NCBI GenBank assembly: GCA_023362775.1 | Contig: JALMGJ010000011.1 | Coordinates: 20,138,001-20,202,000 of the forward strand | DNA from: Charina bottae | Lineage: Eukaryota; Chordata; Lepidosauria; Squamata; Charinaidae | Length of the DNA stretch: 64,000 nucleotides | Direction: 5' to 3' | Part shown: one piece after another, positions 34,892 to 46,800 of the stretch | Layout of the letters: each line of letters begins with the position of its first letter | How positions within the stretch are numbered: the first letter of the stretch is position 1 | Program-made: the position numbers and the translations under genes | The notes under the pieces: model-generated | Told to the model about the DNA's origin: nothing | The model's input: only the letters and a program-made list of their open reading frames with translations | Databases searched by the model: none

Positions 34892-35289
34892 ATCCTCTCT
34901 TTCCTTTCCTCCATGGAATTCAAAAAAGTGTATGGCTGCATGCACACAGCATGCTAGGCTAAAAGGTAGTTGGTTAGTTTGTGGCTCAATATTCGTTGTG
35001 CCTTTATGGTTAGTGGTTAATTTACAGTTCAGTGTGTTGTGTGAATCCACACAATTGTGTTAATTCAGGAAAACATGGTTCAGTTATCTGCAATTTGTTT
35101 GTCAGTCTGACTTAGCTCATCCAGGTGTCCGGCTTGCTCTTGCTGAGGTCCTTCCTCATGGTGTAGATTCCATCTCATTGCAAGCCTCCTGCTGAGGCAG
35201 GCTGAAACTGATCCAAGTTGTCCTGAAATAAAATTTGGGCTTACCCCAACATACCCTGAAGGAAGATCTCCCATGTGGTCTTTCTAGGG

Positions 35290-35548
35290 AAGAGCTTTCC
35301 AAACTGTGTGTCGCAACACGTTAGTGTGTTGGCTGCAGTGTCTGGGTGTGTCGCGGCTGCTGCTGCCTCTGAGCCCTGCCAGGATTCCACGCAGGTCCTA
35401 GTGCCTGCCTTGTGCCTTGCTGCCTCCAAACCTGCTGTGATTCCGCGCAGGTCCTAGTGCCTGCCTTGTGCCCTGCTGTAAGAGTGTGTCGCAAAATGAT
35501 GCATGTCTAAAAAGTGTGTCGCCAACATGAAAAGTTTGGGAAGCTCTG
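35290..35548. mobile_element. hAT MITE of the CAGAGCTTTCCAAAC family, diverged
   Basis: Ends AAGAGCTTTCCAAAC and GTTTGGGAAGCTCTG. Imperfect flanks TTCTAGGG / CTCTGGGG. The interior resembles 39905. Confidence 0.8.
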
Positions 35549-35616
35549 CTCTGGGGCATCTGGAGGAAGAGCTTTTGGAAGCCATGATCTTCTTGACTCC
35601 AACTAGCCAACCTCCT

Positions 35617-35725
35617 TTCATTCATTCATTCATTCATTCATTCATTCATTCATTCATTCATTTAATTTATTCCCCGCCCATCTCCCATACAAGGGACTCT
35701 GGGCGGGTTACAATAATTAAGCATT
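35617..35725 (-). mobile_element. L2-type LINE 3' end with (TTCA)n tail
   Basis: ATTC repeats followed by the inverse of CCGCCCAGAGTCCC. Confidence 0.75.
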
Positions 35726-35944
35726 GGGCTCTGCTCCTCCATAGCCATTTTGGCTGTACAGTATCTGTGGGAGAGGCTCCTGTAGAATCTCTCCCAGCAT
35801 CTTTCTGGAGTCAAGCAGCCTAGAAATTCAATGAACAAGCCAACAAAATCACTTGCAGTCTATGTCTTCTTTTGGGGAGTGGGAGACTTGGATACGGGAA
35901 TATCATCTTCATGGAAGAGCAACTGCAGGTCTTCCGGAAGATTG

Positions 35945-36859
35945 ATATTCCTGTTGATGAGAAAAAAAATGAAGTTTTGATTTTGGGTTTTAGTGATTAA
36001 ATGGTTTGGTTTAATAGAAATAATTTTAATTATTTTATTTTATTTATTCAATTTATTCCCCGCCCATCTCCCATACAAGGGACTCTGGGCGGGTTACAAT
36101 AATCAAGGTTAAAAACGATACAATAAAAAGTCTAAAAAATGCAATATAAATAGATAAAATACAAGATGGGGGACGTAGGGAACGTAGCGTAGATAGTGTT
36201 GCTACGGGGCTAGCCAACCCCAGGAGGCACTACCACCTCTGTTGTCCCAGGCCAGGTGGCAGAGCCAGGTCTTGAGGGCCTTCCAAAAGGTCAGGAGGGA
36301 GGGGGCCAGTCTCACCTCCGGGGGCAAGATATTCCATAGGGCGGGCGCTATCGCAGAGAAGGCACGCCTCCTGGACCCCGCTAGATGGAATTCTCTTGTT
36401 GAGGGGGTCCGAAGCATGCCCTCTCTGCATGCACGTGTGGGGTGGGCCGACGTTATCGGGACGAGACGGTCCCTCAGGTACCCTGGTCCTATGCCATGTA
36501 GGGCTTTAAAGGTGATCACCAACAACTTGAATTGGACCCGGAAGCAAACTGGCACCCAATGCAGCTCGCGAAGCAGAGGTGTTACATGGGCCGATCTCCT
36601 GGCCCCAATAACTGCTCGCGCAAATAATGTTACTATGGTTTAACTAATGGTAAGATATTATAATTGTAAATTTATATCTGTATTGGAGAAAGTCGGAAGT
36701 CACTTTCCGTTTCTGTTTTCTGCCTATTTGCACTTTTATAGTTTTTTCTTTTTTCTTTAGTTGCATTTTCTATCTTTTCTATACTTTCTATTTTGTATTT
36801 TAACTATACTTTGAAAAATAATAAAGTTCTTTTATAAAAAAAATATTCCTGTTGATGAG
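35945..36859 (+). mobile_element. L1-type retroposed insertion with 17-bp target duplication
   Basis: A 17-bp sequence (ATATTCCTGTTGATGAG) is present at 35945-35961 and 36843-36859. Between them are 881 bp that end in an AATAAA-like signal near 36823 and an A run directly before the right copy. The middle contains an L2 LINE fragment in the opposite direction. Confidence 0.85.
36040..36628 (-). mobile_element. L2/CR1-clade LINE fragment inside the retroposed insertion
   Basis: A 117-codon minus-strand frame (MPVCFRVQFKLLVITFKALH, then WNILPPEVRLAPSLL) and the 3' UTR with CCGCCCAGAGTCCC. Confidence 0.88.
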
Positions 36860-37008
36860 CCAAGAAAACCTAAGATGTGTTTATTTCCTGAAAGATTCTG
36901 TGTTGATTCCTTGTTTTTGCCTACAGCTGCTCTAATGACACCACCATTACATATTAGTTTTCCCTTCCGAGCCGTGGAATTTAATTTAACAAAATGTAAT
37001 GTTTTCTG

Positions 37009-37354
37009 TGTGTGGGGTGTGGTGTGGTGGCTCAGCAGGTAAGACGCCAGGCTTGTCGAACGGAAGATTGCAAGTTCGGAGGTTCGAATCCCTAGCCCTG
37101 CGTGCGGAGTGAGCTCCCGCACTAGCTCCAGCTCTTGCCAACCTAGCAATTCGAAAGCATGCAAATGCAAGTAGATCAATAGGTACCACTTCGGTGGGTA
37201 GGTAACAGTGTTCTGCATGCGTCATGCGGCCACATGACCGTGGAAGCGTCTTCGGACAGCGCTGGCTCTTCGGCTAACAAACGGAGATGAGCACCGGCCC
37301 TTAGAGTCGGACACGACTGCACCAATGTGCGGGGGGAACCTTTACCTTTTTTTT
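37009..37354 (+). mobile_element. Sauria-type SINE, first of two in one target site
   Basis: Full-length: GGTGGCTCAGCAGGTAAG, GGTTCGAATCCC, GAGTCGGACACGACT, CTTTACC and a T run. Flanked by TAATGTTTTCTG at 36997-37008 and 37355-37366. Confidence 0.92.
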
Positions 37355-37366
37355 TAATGTTTTCTG

Positions 37367-37667
37367 CAAGGGGCGCGATGGCTCAGCAGGTAAGACGCCA
37401 GGCTTGTCGATCAGAAGGTTGGCAGTTCGAGACCCGAGCGCCACGTGACCGAGTGAGCTCCTGCACTCACCCCAGCTCTTGCCAACCTAGCGATTCGAAA
37501 GCATGCAAATGCAAGTAGATTAATAGGTACCTGTGCACGTCATCCCGGTCACATGACTGCGGAAGCATCTTCGGACAACGCTCACTCTTTGGCTAACAAA
37601 CGGAGATGAGCAGCGCCCCCTAGAGTCGGACACGACTGTGCAGGGGAAAACCTTTACCTTTACCTTT
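37367..37667 (+). mobile_element. Sauria-type SINE, second of two in one target site
   Basis: A separate subfamily (GGCGCGATGGCTCAG, GGCAGTTCGAGACCC) with internal deletions. It starts right after the shared flank copy and is followed by TAATGCTTTCTG at 37668-37679. Confidence 0.9.
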
Positions 37668-38327
37668 TAATGCTTTCTGCAGGAGAGGTATGATTTCATT
37701 TTGGGCAGGCAATTGCTGATATACCCCTTACAACTTTCCATACGAAAACCTTTGAACAGATGGCCTGTACATATTTGTGCAGCTCCTCCTTTGTCCATTA
37801 TAGGATTTTGAAGGGGGACTGAGAGCAGATCAAACAGCAGTGCCTCTATCAAGTTGCCCAAAGTAAGTTGGTAGGCTTGTCAGGGCCCAAGAAGCGTCTC
37901 CATTTGTGGTTTTTCACATTTGGACTTGCACAGGATATTCCCTCATTAGCCTCAGAGATTAATTATCTATGCCACGTTGTCCTGCTGGCAATGACACCAT
38001 TGACACAGATTGGCTGAAAAGCAGCTGATAGAATCTTGGTTTTAGCAGTAGAATGGATGAGGTTTGTTCTGATGAGGTAAAGAAAAATTTGAAACCCCAC
38101 CTTAGTAGGAAGCTGAGGTTCAGAGAAACCATTGGTAAGGCAGAAAGAGAATGGAGTAGGCAATGAATTGAGGTTTCAAGGAAAGGAAAATGGAAGAGAT
38201 CAGAGGAATAGATTAAACATTGAATCACATCTCTTCTAGAGTTGGATCTAGATATAGTCATACTTATAGTAGACCCATCAAATCTATAAGGCTTATGGTA
38301 ATAATTTCGGTAGGTTTCTCTGATGTG

Positions 38328-38585
38328 TCAGCCCTCCCAGGTAAACCAGACAGGAAACACGACGAGATGAGCTCATTCTACTTTATTGCAAGGCTACATT
38401 AACAGAATCTTGCAAGTCTGAAAGTACAAATCTCCCACCGTCTCTTTTTACCGCCTGAGTAATTAGGGCGGGCCTTTCTGTGGCCTTTACTCTGTTGTGG
38501 TCTCCTTTCTCTTTTATCTGATCTTCCCTAGGCAGCATCTCTTCCCCCCACCCACCTTCCAAGGTCACCCTCACATTCCATCACA
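38328..38585 (-). mobile_element. LTR-like fragment
   Basis: Read on the minus strand, it carries an AATAAA signal and ends in GGGCTGACA, as a retroviral or Gypsy-type LTR would. A diverged copy is at 55668. No internal genes are near. Confidence 0.45.
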
Positions 38586-38939
38586 TATGTCAAACCATAG
38601 TCATTTGATTGCATTTGGGCTGTGTTGCAAGAATCCAGCCAATGAATTTATACGTTCCAGTTTATGGTTAGCCTACTGTACAAATCCAGAGATTGTGGTT
38701 AAGTTTTATTGCTTAGCACAATGGGTGAAGCCAGCTTTGGTTTGTTGCTATAAACGTTGACTCAGCGCAATATGTGAATCAGGCTACTATGACTGGTCCA
38801 AGAAGCCATGATTTAGCCTTTTGAGGTGGCTACACCCGTTGTGGTGGGCATCCGGTTCCATGTTAAGAGTCTTACAGGTCAGGTGGCATCTGTAGGACTC
38901 AGAACGATGGACTACTGCAGGGGGTTGAATTTCACGTCT

Positions 38940-39360
38940 TGCAAAAAAGTTTTACTTCTGAGATCGCCTTTCCAGGCTTCACGACATCTTCATCTCCCGA
39001 TGGAGCGCCCGACTCCCTCCCTTCTGGCTTTCGGACCACCTGGCCGCAGGGGCTGCTGGGTAGGGGCACGGGAGAGCTGCCGCCGGCCAGCCAGAGAGCC
39101 GGACGTCTCCGGGAGGATCTCGCCACCTTAAAAAAAAGGTCCCCCGCTTAGGGGGCAAAGCTTGAGAAACGTATGCGAAGGGAAGTCCCGCCCAGAGCTG
39201 GCCTCCTTGGATTGGTTATCGCAAAATCAGGACGCCAGAGTCCGGTGGGAATGAAGTGAAATTTAGTAGGTTATGAAAAAGGAAGGGCGGAGAGCCACCG
39301 ATTTCGGCTTCGCGCCGGCCTGGGGGAGGGATCGGGGTATATTAGTGAGAGACTGCAAAG
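38940..39360. promoter_or_regulatory. GC-rich, CpG-bearing patch of unknown role
   Basis: A unique-looking GC-rich stretch with several CpGs and GCCCGCC-like boxes, 4.5 kb upstream of sulfotransferase B. It could hold a promoter or non-coding first exon of that gene, or be the remnant of a repeat. No coding exon was recognised. Confidence 0.3.
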
Positions 39361-39904
39361 GCGGGTGGAGAAGAAGCCATGCCAGAAAAATCGGGTTTTC
39401 TTTTGAGAAAAGAAGTGTGTCTGAAGCTAAAATGGGGTGGATGGGGGGGGGGGGAGACCCGCCAGGCATTTAAGACAGCAGGAGCCGTCTGTATAGAAGA
39501 CAAAAGTCAGTTTTATTGGGAATTGTGCATAAGTAAGGATGAAGTGAAAATAAGGCTTTTCCCAGCAGAGTTACTGCAATTTTAGAGCTGTCCGATAAGG
39601 AGAATTTCAGGCAGTTCAAGTTTTCCTGTCCAGAAAGGGGGAAAGATGAGAAAGAAGCAAATGTACCTGTTGAATTTCTACATATTGCAGCTTTGTGCTG
39701 GTGGAGTTAAGTCTCTGGGCAAATGCGACAGAATTCTTACTTTCTCCAGCAGAGGTGGATAAAGCAGGAGAGACAGAATGATTTTGAATCAGAATTGATT
39801 GCTTAAACCACTATTGAGTTTGTAAACCATGATGTATAAACTATAATTTCTGAGCGCACACAACACACTAAGTCAACCCAAACAAATTATATAATGGCCT
39901 AGGG

Positions 39905-40195
39905 CAGAGCTTTCCAAACTTTTCATGTTGGTGACACACTTTTTAGACATGCATCATTTCGTGACACACTCTTACAGTAGGGCATCATTTCACGACACAC
40001 TCTTACAGCAGGGCACAAGGCAGGCACTAGGACCTGCGCAGGATCACAGCATGTTTGGAGACAGCAGGGCACAAGGCAGGCACTAGGACCTGCGCGGAAT
40101 CCTGGCAGGGCTTGGAGGCAGGAGCAGCTGCCCTCACACACCCAGACACTGCAGCCGACACACTAACGTCCCGACACACAGTTTGGAAAGCTCTG
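39905..40195. mobile_element. hAT MITE of the CAGAGCTTTCCAAAC family
   Basis: Ends CAGAGCTTTCCAAAC and GTTTGGAAAGCTCTG. Duplication GCCTAGGG / GCCTAGCG. It contains an internal direct repeat (GCACAAGGCAGGCACTAGGA twice). Confidence 0.92.
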
Positions 40196-40581
40196 GCCTA
40201 GCGTGTTGCCTAATTCAAGGCAAAGAGAAGCTAGCTGATTGGATTGGTGTAGCGCTACCTGCCCTAGTCACATCTGGTTCACATGTGAGTAACTTTTAGT
40301 GTTTGAGTGCCTCTTAGTTGACACTTGATGGCACACAGCTGAATGTGTGAAATCTGCTCTGCTGTGCAGTGGTCTGTATGTCCAGTGTAAATATGGTGGG
40401 GCCATTTCTGAATATTCTCTGTACCAAAAGTACAGTCATATGGAATTCTTACATTCCTTACATATCTGGAAGATGATAGGTTGGGGAAGATTAGTAAGAA
40501 GGACTCACCCCAAGCTGGCCAGACAGTGCAGAAATCACATGGAAGACCCCTGATCATACCAGCAAGTAGCTAGGAAACATA

Positions 40582-40954
40582 CAGGTAGTCCTTGCTTAAC
40601 AACCATTTGTTTAGTGACAGTTTGGACTTACGACGGTGCTGAAAAAACCGACTTATGACCGGTCATCACACTTACGGCTGTCACAGCGTCCCTGCGGGCA
40701 TGTATGATCATCACAGCATCCTGTGGTCACGTGATCACCATTTTTGACCTTCCTAGCCAGCTTCTGGCAAGCAAAATCAATAGGGAACTGCGTGATTCGC
40801 TTAACAACCACGTGGTTCGCTTAATGCCCGTGGTGATTTGCTTAATGGCTGCTGCAAAAAAGGTCATAAAATTGGGTTGGATTTGCTTAATGACTGCTTC
40901 ACTTAGCAACCGAAATTCTGGTCCCAATTGTGGTCATTAAGCGAGGACTACCTG
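40582..40954. mobile_element. Tigger-like non-autonomous transposon
   Basis: CAGGTAGTCCTTGCTTAAC ends, inverse at the right end, TA on both flanks. Confidence 0.85.
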
Positions 40955-41539
40955 TACAGGCCTCACCATGCTGTGAAGTCCAGGAATATCCCCTCCAATA
41001 AATCTTCAAAGCTTAACATTCCTTATATTTTTAGGTAGCTATATATCATCCTGTTCTTTATAGGTGCGTGCCATTAGTTCAGATTTTCACATGTTCCTTC
41101 TAAAATGGGTTAGTTATTACTGATCCTGGGTAACATCTCTGAAACGTTGCACAAAGGAGTCTCTGGGAGGATTCGGTGGTTAGCAGACAGGCTATTCTAC
41201 CCTATTCCCAAACGAAATTCATTCCCTGCATGGAATCATATCAGCTGATCCAGATAATGGTTCTAGATGGGCCTGCTAGAGTTTTACTGGAAGGAAACTT
41301 TACTTGAGAGGCATTAACAAGGAACCAAACCAAACAAACATAAAACCCCTGCAGAGTGAAGGGGAGTGTTGTTGTTGTTGTTTTTTTTACTCTCTCATTA
41401 GTCTACCAGCTCACTCCCAGCTGCATTTTACTGCATGTATAAATCAAGGATATTTGTAGGAAAATGAAAAATCTTGTATTTAGGTTTTTTTTTTTTTAAA
41501 AGGCAGAAGTACTGAAGAGGGAAAACTGGCTTGGCTGCT

Positions 41540-42260
41540 GTACAAGTGGAAAGGATGTGGGCATCTTCGTAGATTGCAAGCTAAACAGGAGCCAACCACG
41601 AATGCCGTGCAGCTGCTAATAAAGTTCTTGCGATGGGGCTTCATCAGCAAAAGCACCGAGTCCAGTAATTGTTCTACTTGGTCCTGTGGTGCTCAAGTGT
41701 CCCATTGTAAGAAGGGTTTTGATAAACTGGACAACGACCAGAAGAGAGTGGGTGGTGGTAAGGAAAAATGACCTCAAAAGAAGATCTAACAGGTATGCTT
41801 ATGCTAGAGAAGAGAAGACAGAGAAGCAGAAGGTTAGATACATAACTAATCTTCAGATAACTTCAAGGTTAGTCAACGGGACAGAAGTGGGTAGCCTTTG
41901 GCTCACAGGCCGCCTTCAGACTCAGCAGACAACCAGTACTCCCCTAAAGGGGCTGACTTTTTTGGACCCCATCCTGACCTTCACTGCCTTAGCACCACAT
42001 CCCTGGGGCTTTTAGGAGCCAGAAAGGAGGGTAAAGATAGCCCAGTGATGACCAAGATGGAACTGTTGCTCCCTGTTCTAGAGGGCAGGACAAGAACTCT
42101 GGGTAAAATGCAGGGAAGCAGATGTTAGTGAAACAGGAAGAAGACGTTTCTCGCCATAAAAATGGTTTGGCTGTGGAATCTACCCCCTTGGGTGGTGGCA
42201 GGCTCGGCTATGATGAGATGCTTCACCTGAGGACGAACAATGTCTTCCAGTTCTGATTTA
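41540..42260 (+). repeat. Probable degenerate dispersed repeat
   Basis: It reads like an old LINE-type repeat (GGAAAAATGACCTCAAAAGA; later TGGCTGTGGAATCTACCCCC). No second copy in the window, so this is memory-based only. Confidence 0.3.
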
Positions 42261-42946
42261 ATCTGCAATGATTTGTTGGCACTTTACAGGTTACAGTGTG
42301 AAGAAGACAGAAACAGGAGATCTGGATTTTTCTGGAAGGAAGGAAGTTTCCAGCAGGTTAGATTTAGCTTGCCAACTTGTTCCCTTGTCCCAGATCTTTA
42401 ACATCTTCTCAAGAGATGAGGGCCTGCTCTTGGATATCTCCGTTTTTTCTGTTACTAAAAAGACACAAAAGCACTTTTGCAATCAATTGTTCGGTTTGTT
42501 TGACAGCCTTGATGGGGGTGGGGTGGGTGGGAGCTGAACACATGGCTTTTCTTGTTAGAGATCATTTCTATGAGTTAAAAGATGGGCCCTAAGGATGTGG
42601 ATGGATCGATAATTTAGATTGCAGCAATCTGGATTGTCGGATGAGACATGGATCCCTGTGTAGCTTATCTATGCCCCAAGAGCCTCAAAGCTTCATCTGT
42701 TGAATTTCTGCATGTTGTATCTGTTAATGGCCCTCTTTTCAGGAGAAAAGATGGTATTCCTTTAAATTGGAGATGGACCGCACACAGCTTTCTGGATGAT
42801 GCTGAATTCCAGTTTCCATCAGCCTTAGCCATCAGGGGGAGATTATGGGACTTGTCCAACAGCATCTGGAGGGCTGCAGGTGGCCCACTTCTGCTGTAAA
42901 TGAACAGCAGAGGACCCTTGAATGGAGGGAAGCTGTCCCTCTGGAG

Positions 42947-43016
42947 CACTGTTTCTCAACTTTGGCAACTTGTTGAAGTCCACACGTCTTCAAGTTGCCA
43001 AGGTTGAGAAACACTG
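42947..43016. mobile_element. Short foldback hAT MITE
   Basis: CACTGTTTCTCAAC ... GTTGAGAAACACTG termini, flanks CTCTGGAG / ATCTGGAG. Confidence 0.82.
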
Positions 43017-43811
43017 ATCTGGAGTCTGAGCTGCAGTGAGGAGTCCTGGGTCTGTAGTAGTTACCAGAGAATTAAAACAGGACAGCGCAGGGAGAGAGTC
43101 AGATGCTTGGATTCCTTGAAAAGCAGAGCTTGGCTAGCATGGAGCCAAGGCCTTTTCTCAACAAGCCAAGACTGATGAAAGCATTGTTTTCCATTCCAGG
43201 ATTGGGAAACAAAATAATAATAATAATAATTCTGAGGGGGGAAAAAGCCGCATTCTTTTCCAGTAACTGCATTGGTGGGAAAACAAAATGTGCAAGGAAT
43301 GTTACAGATGGGTGGTAGCAGTGGCAGATTTCTTCTGAGTCTGGATTTTACTTCTTAGTATTATTAGGATTTTTTTTTGCTTCTGTGGGGGGGGGGGGGG
43401 GGCGGCGGCAGGGAGACTTGTGAACTTATATACATGTGACCTTAATTACACTGTGCTGGGTGTCTTCCCTCTTCAAAGAACAAAGTCTCCTTTTGTAGAT
43501 TTCTGTAAATAAAAGCCAGGGTTTTCTCTGGGCACAGTCTGTGCCACAAAGCGTCAGGAGAGAAGTGACAGAAAAAGAGGCTGGAAGACAGGGAGAAGAG
43601 AAAAACCAGTCTGGTGGGGTGGTGGAAGCCAGGAGGCCAAAGTAGGTTTTGAAGGAGCAAGGAAGGTAAAGTATAGAATCGCGTTCTTCTCCTTTCCTCT
43701 TAATTCCATCTGAGAGTTCCCTCCTTCCCAGCGCTGGAGAACTGGAAGCACATTCATGCTCCTGTTTTTATCTCCTTTGTGTCTCTTTCCTCCCTCCACG
43801 GAAGAATAACA

Positions 43812-46800
43812 ATGGCCAAACGGGTCACCGAGGCCATTCAGTATGGAGGAATAACTCTTCCCAGCATTATCCACAGCGATGAGAGCGTTCGCTATGCTCA
43901 CCAGGGTTTCCAAGTGCGTGATAGTGATGTCTTCAACCTCACGTACCCCAAATCTGGTGAGCCACACAAATGCCCATCCCCTGCTTTCCTAGAGGTGGGG
44001 TGGGGTGGGGGCTAAGAAAATATATGAATTTATATCTTCATGTTTTGCTTTAGCTCATTCTTTTCTCTAGGGTATATGCCAAGGCACATTTTAAAGTTTA
44101 ACAGCCGTGTTGACAGATACAGTAAAACTGTAACAGGTGGAACTTTTCCAGAAAAATTACATAAGCCAGCAGTTCTTGCAGTGCACGGAGTCAGAACCTT
44201 GCAAACACAGATGCCTTGTTGGAAAATAAAAAATGATCCTGGATATACTGTATGTCTGAACTATTTGCAGTTCTTTCCATTGGTGACAGGGTGGTCTTAA
44301 AACTATGAGACACCCAGGATCAGAATATCTACTTGAACCCTCTGCAGCACATTGCATCCTCTGTCTGTCCATCCATCCTCCATATGTCTATGAAGGTTCT
44401 CAGTCATCCAGGTGGAATTGTCTGTAGCTTGAATCATGTCAACTGGATTTCTATTTTCTCAGTGGAAACGTTTCGCTCCTTATCCAAGGAGCTTCTTCAG
44501 TCTGAGCAAAGTTGGTAAGGGAATCCTAAATATGTTTCTAGGTAGCTGTGTGACCTTACACCTGGGGCTAGGTCATGGTTATATTGAGATGTTATTTTAA
44601 GTCCTTTTATCAACTAAAGGAGGATCGTTAAGATCACCATGCTGCTGTTGAGCTTGTGAAATGGTCTTAATCTTCCTAGGCACAGAAGACAATGCAGGGA
44701 GGAATATGGGCGAAAGATTGTGCCTGAGGCCCCCACCTCTATTCAAGGAAGGATTTTCCAAGTTGGCATAAATGGATTCCTTGACCCCTCTCTCAAACCA
44801 CCTATAGAGGGGTCAAGGAATCCATTTATGCCAACTTGGAAAATCCTTCCTTGAATAGAGGTGGGGGCCTCAGGCACAATCTTTCGCCCATATTCCTCCC
44901 TGCATTGTCTTCTGTGCCTAGGAAGATTAAGACCATTTCACAAGCTCAACAGCAGCATGGTGATCTTAACGATCCTCCTTTAGTTGATAAAAGGACTTAA
45001 AATAACATCTCAATATAACCATGACCTAGCCCCAGGTGTAAGGTCACACAGCTACCTAGAAACATATTTAGGATTCCCTTACCAACTTTGCTCAGACTGA
45101 AGAAGCTCCTTGGATAAGGAGCGAAACGTTTCCACTGAGAAAATAGAAATCCAGTTGACATGATTCAAGCTACAGATCCATCCTCCATGTTTTCTGTCCA
45201 TCGAAACTAGTGGCTCAATTAATGGGAGTGCCTACATGTAGGAAAACCCAAAATACTGAAATAATACATGGGATTTTATTTAACTGATTAGTGCTACTCC
45301 TTGTAAGTATGGATCCACTGGATCATTTCAAATCCTAGACCTGGGGCAATTTTCTCCACTGCTCCTACAAAAAGCTTTGGTAGATACCTTCAAAGACTCC
45401 CTGCAGACTCAGGGTAAGGTTGAAGTATATGTTCTTCTTGTCCCTTTTCCAGGAACAACCTGGATGCAAGAAATTCTTACCCTGATCTATAGCAATGGAG
45501 ATCCCACATTCTCACAGTCAGTCCCTTCTTGGGAACGGGTGCCCTGGCTTGAGCAGAAGTTAGCAGCCCAGTACTTGGAGAACCGGCCCTGCCCTCGGCT
45601 CATAAGCTCTCATTTGCCCGCAACAATCTTTCCAGAAACGTTCTTCTCTTCGCAAGCTAAGGTGATTCCATTTGTGCATATCTCTTGCGGGTGTACAGAG
45701 AGAGAAAATATTGGTTCCTCATCATGTTAAGCCATGGATTGTTTAACGGTGAATTCAATTGTGTCTTGAATAAGGCACAATTGGCTGTCTTCAGCCAACA
45801 TGCTAAACTGTAGTTTGCAACTATGATGGCTAACACACTAAGTCAAAATCAACGGAGACACATGATGGGTTAGTGTGGTGGATGAATCTTACCCTGTGTG
45901 TCAGAAAGCATGCTCCCATTGTCACTGCTAAGAAATAAGCCAGCGACCAAATGGGGAGCATTCCAATAACTGGTAAGAGAGATTGACATTTCCTCCTGGC
46001 CCCAGCAAATTGCACCTTGGGAAGGAAGTATGGGAAGAACCATTGAGGTAAAGACCTTCCAACACTTGGAAACTTTCTCTTCCAGGCTATTTACACTGTC
46101 CGTGACCCCAAGGATGTCTGTGTATCGCTCTACCATTATGCCAAGATGTCTTCATTTCTGGAGTATAGGGAGGATTTTGGAGAATTCATTGAGCTGTTTT
46201 CAGCAGGGAAAAGTATGTGGGCAAAGGCTGGAAATTTAGACTCATGGTTTGTTCACAGAAGGCAGTGGAATCCCTAGTAGAAAGTGTCAGCGTCAGTAGT
46301 TGCTCATTGACTATAATCTCCCCGCTTCTTTTATTGTACTTGAGGATCCATCTTTCCCCTTCACACATACCATCTGAGCAAGTCTGTCTTGGATGGACAA
46401 CCAAGGTCCCATGTTGATCTGGAACCCCCGACGTCACCAACAAACACAATTGCCCCAAATTAGTGGTGCCATTTCCCTGCATTTTGAGGTGGGAAATAGA
46501 TGAGAAATGTAGACTAAGTCCTAAAAATAATTCAACCTGGTTTAAAAATGATAAGAAATCAACCCCAGGTCCAGAGAGAAACAGGCCATTTTGGCTGTGG
46601 CCATCAGGGCCCTGCCCACTTTGTATCATCATCGTGCCCTCTGAAATCCTCAGAAGGTCCTTCCTCACCCACCAAAATCTTGCTCGCCCATCCATCTTAG
46701 CCTCTTCATTATAACTCCTTTACTGTTTTCATTCTTTATATAATGAGACATGCTATTTTTTGACATAAAATTGACCTGCTTTTAACTTCCTCATAACTCA

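Larger units (their letters stand above)
44384..45176. mobile_element. Penelope-like element with a 371-bp perfect inverted repeat
   Basis: Arms 44421-44791 and 44806-45176 appear identical in inverse, separated by 14 nt. A 37-bp unique tail (44384-44420) lies outside the left arm. The whole is bracketed by TCCATCCTCCAT at 44372-44383 and 45177-45188. Inverted partial copies with a tail of about 35 bp are known for Penelope-like elements. It sits in intron 1 of sulfotransferase B and encodes no protein. Confidence 0.8.
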
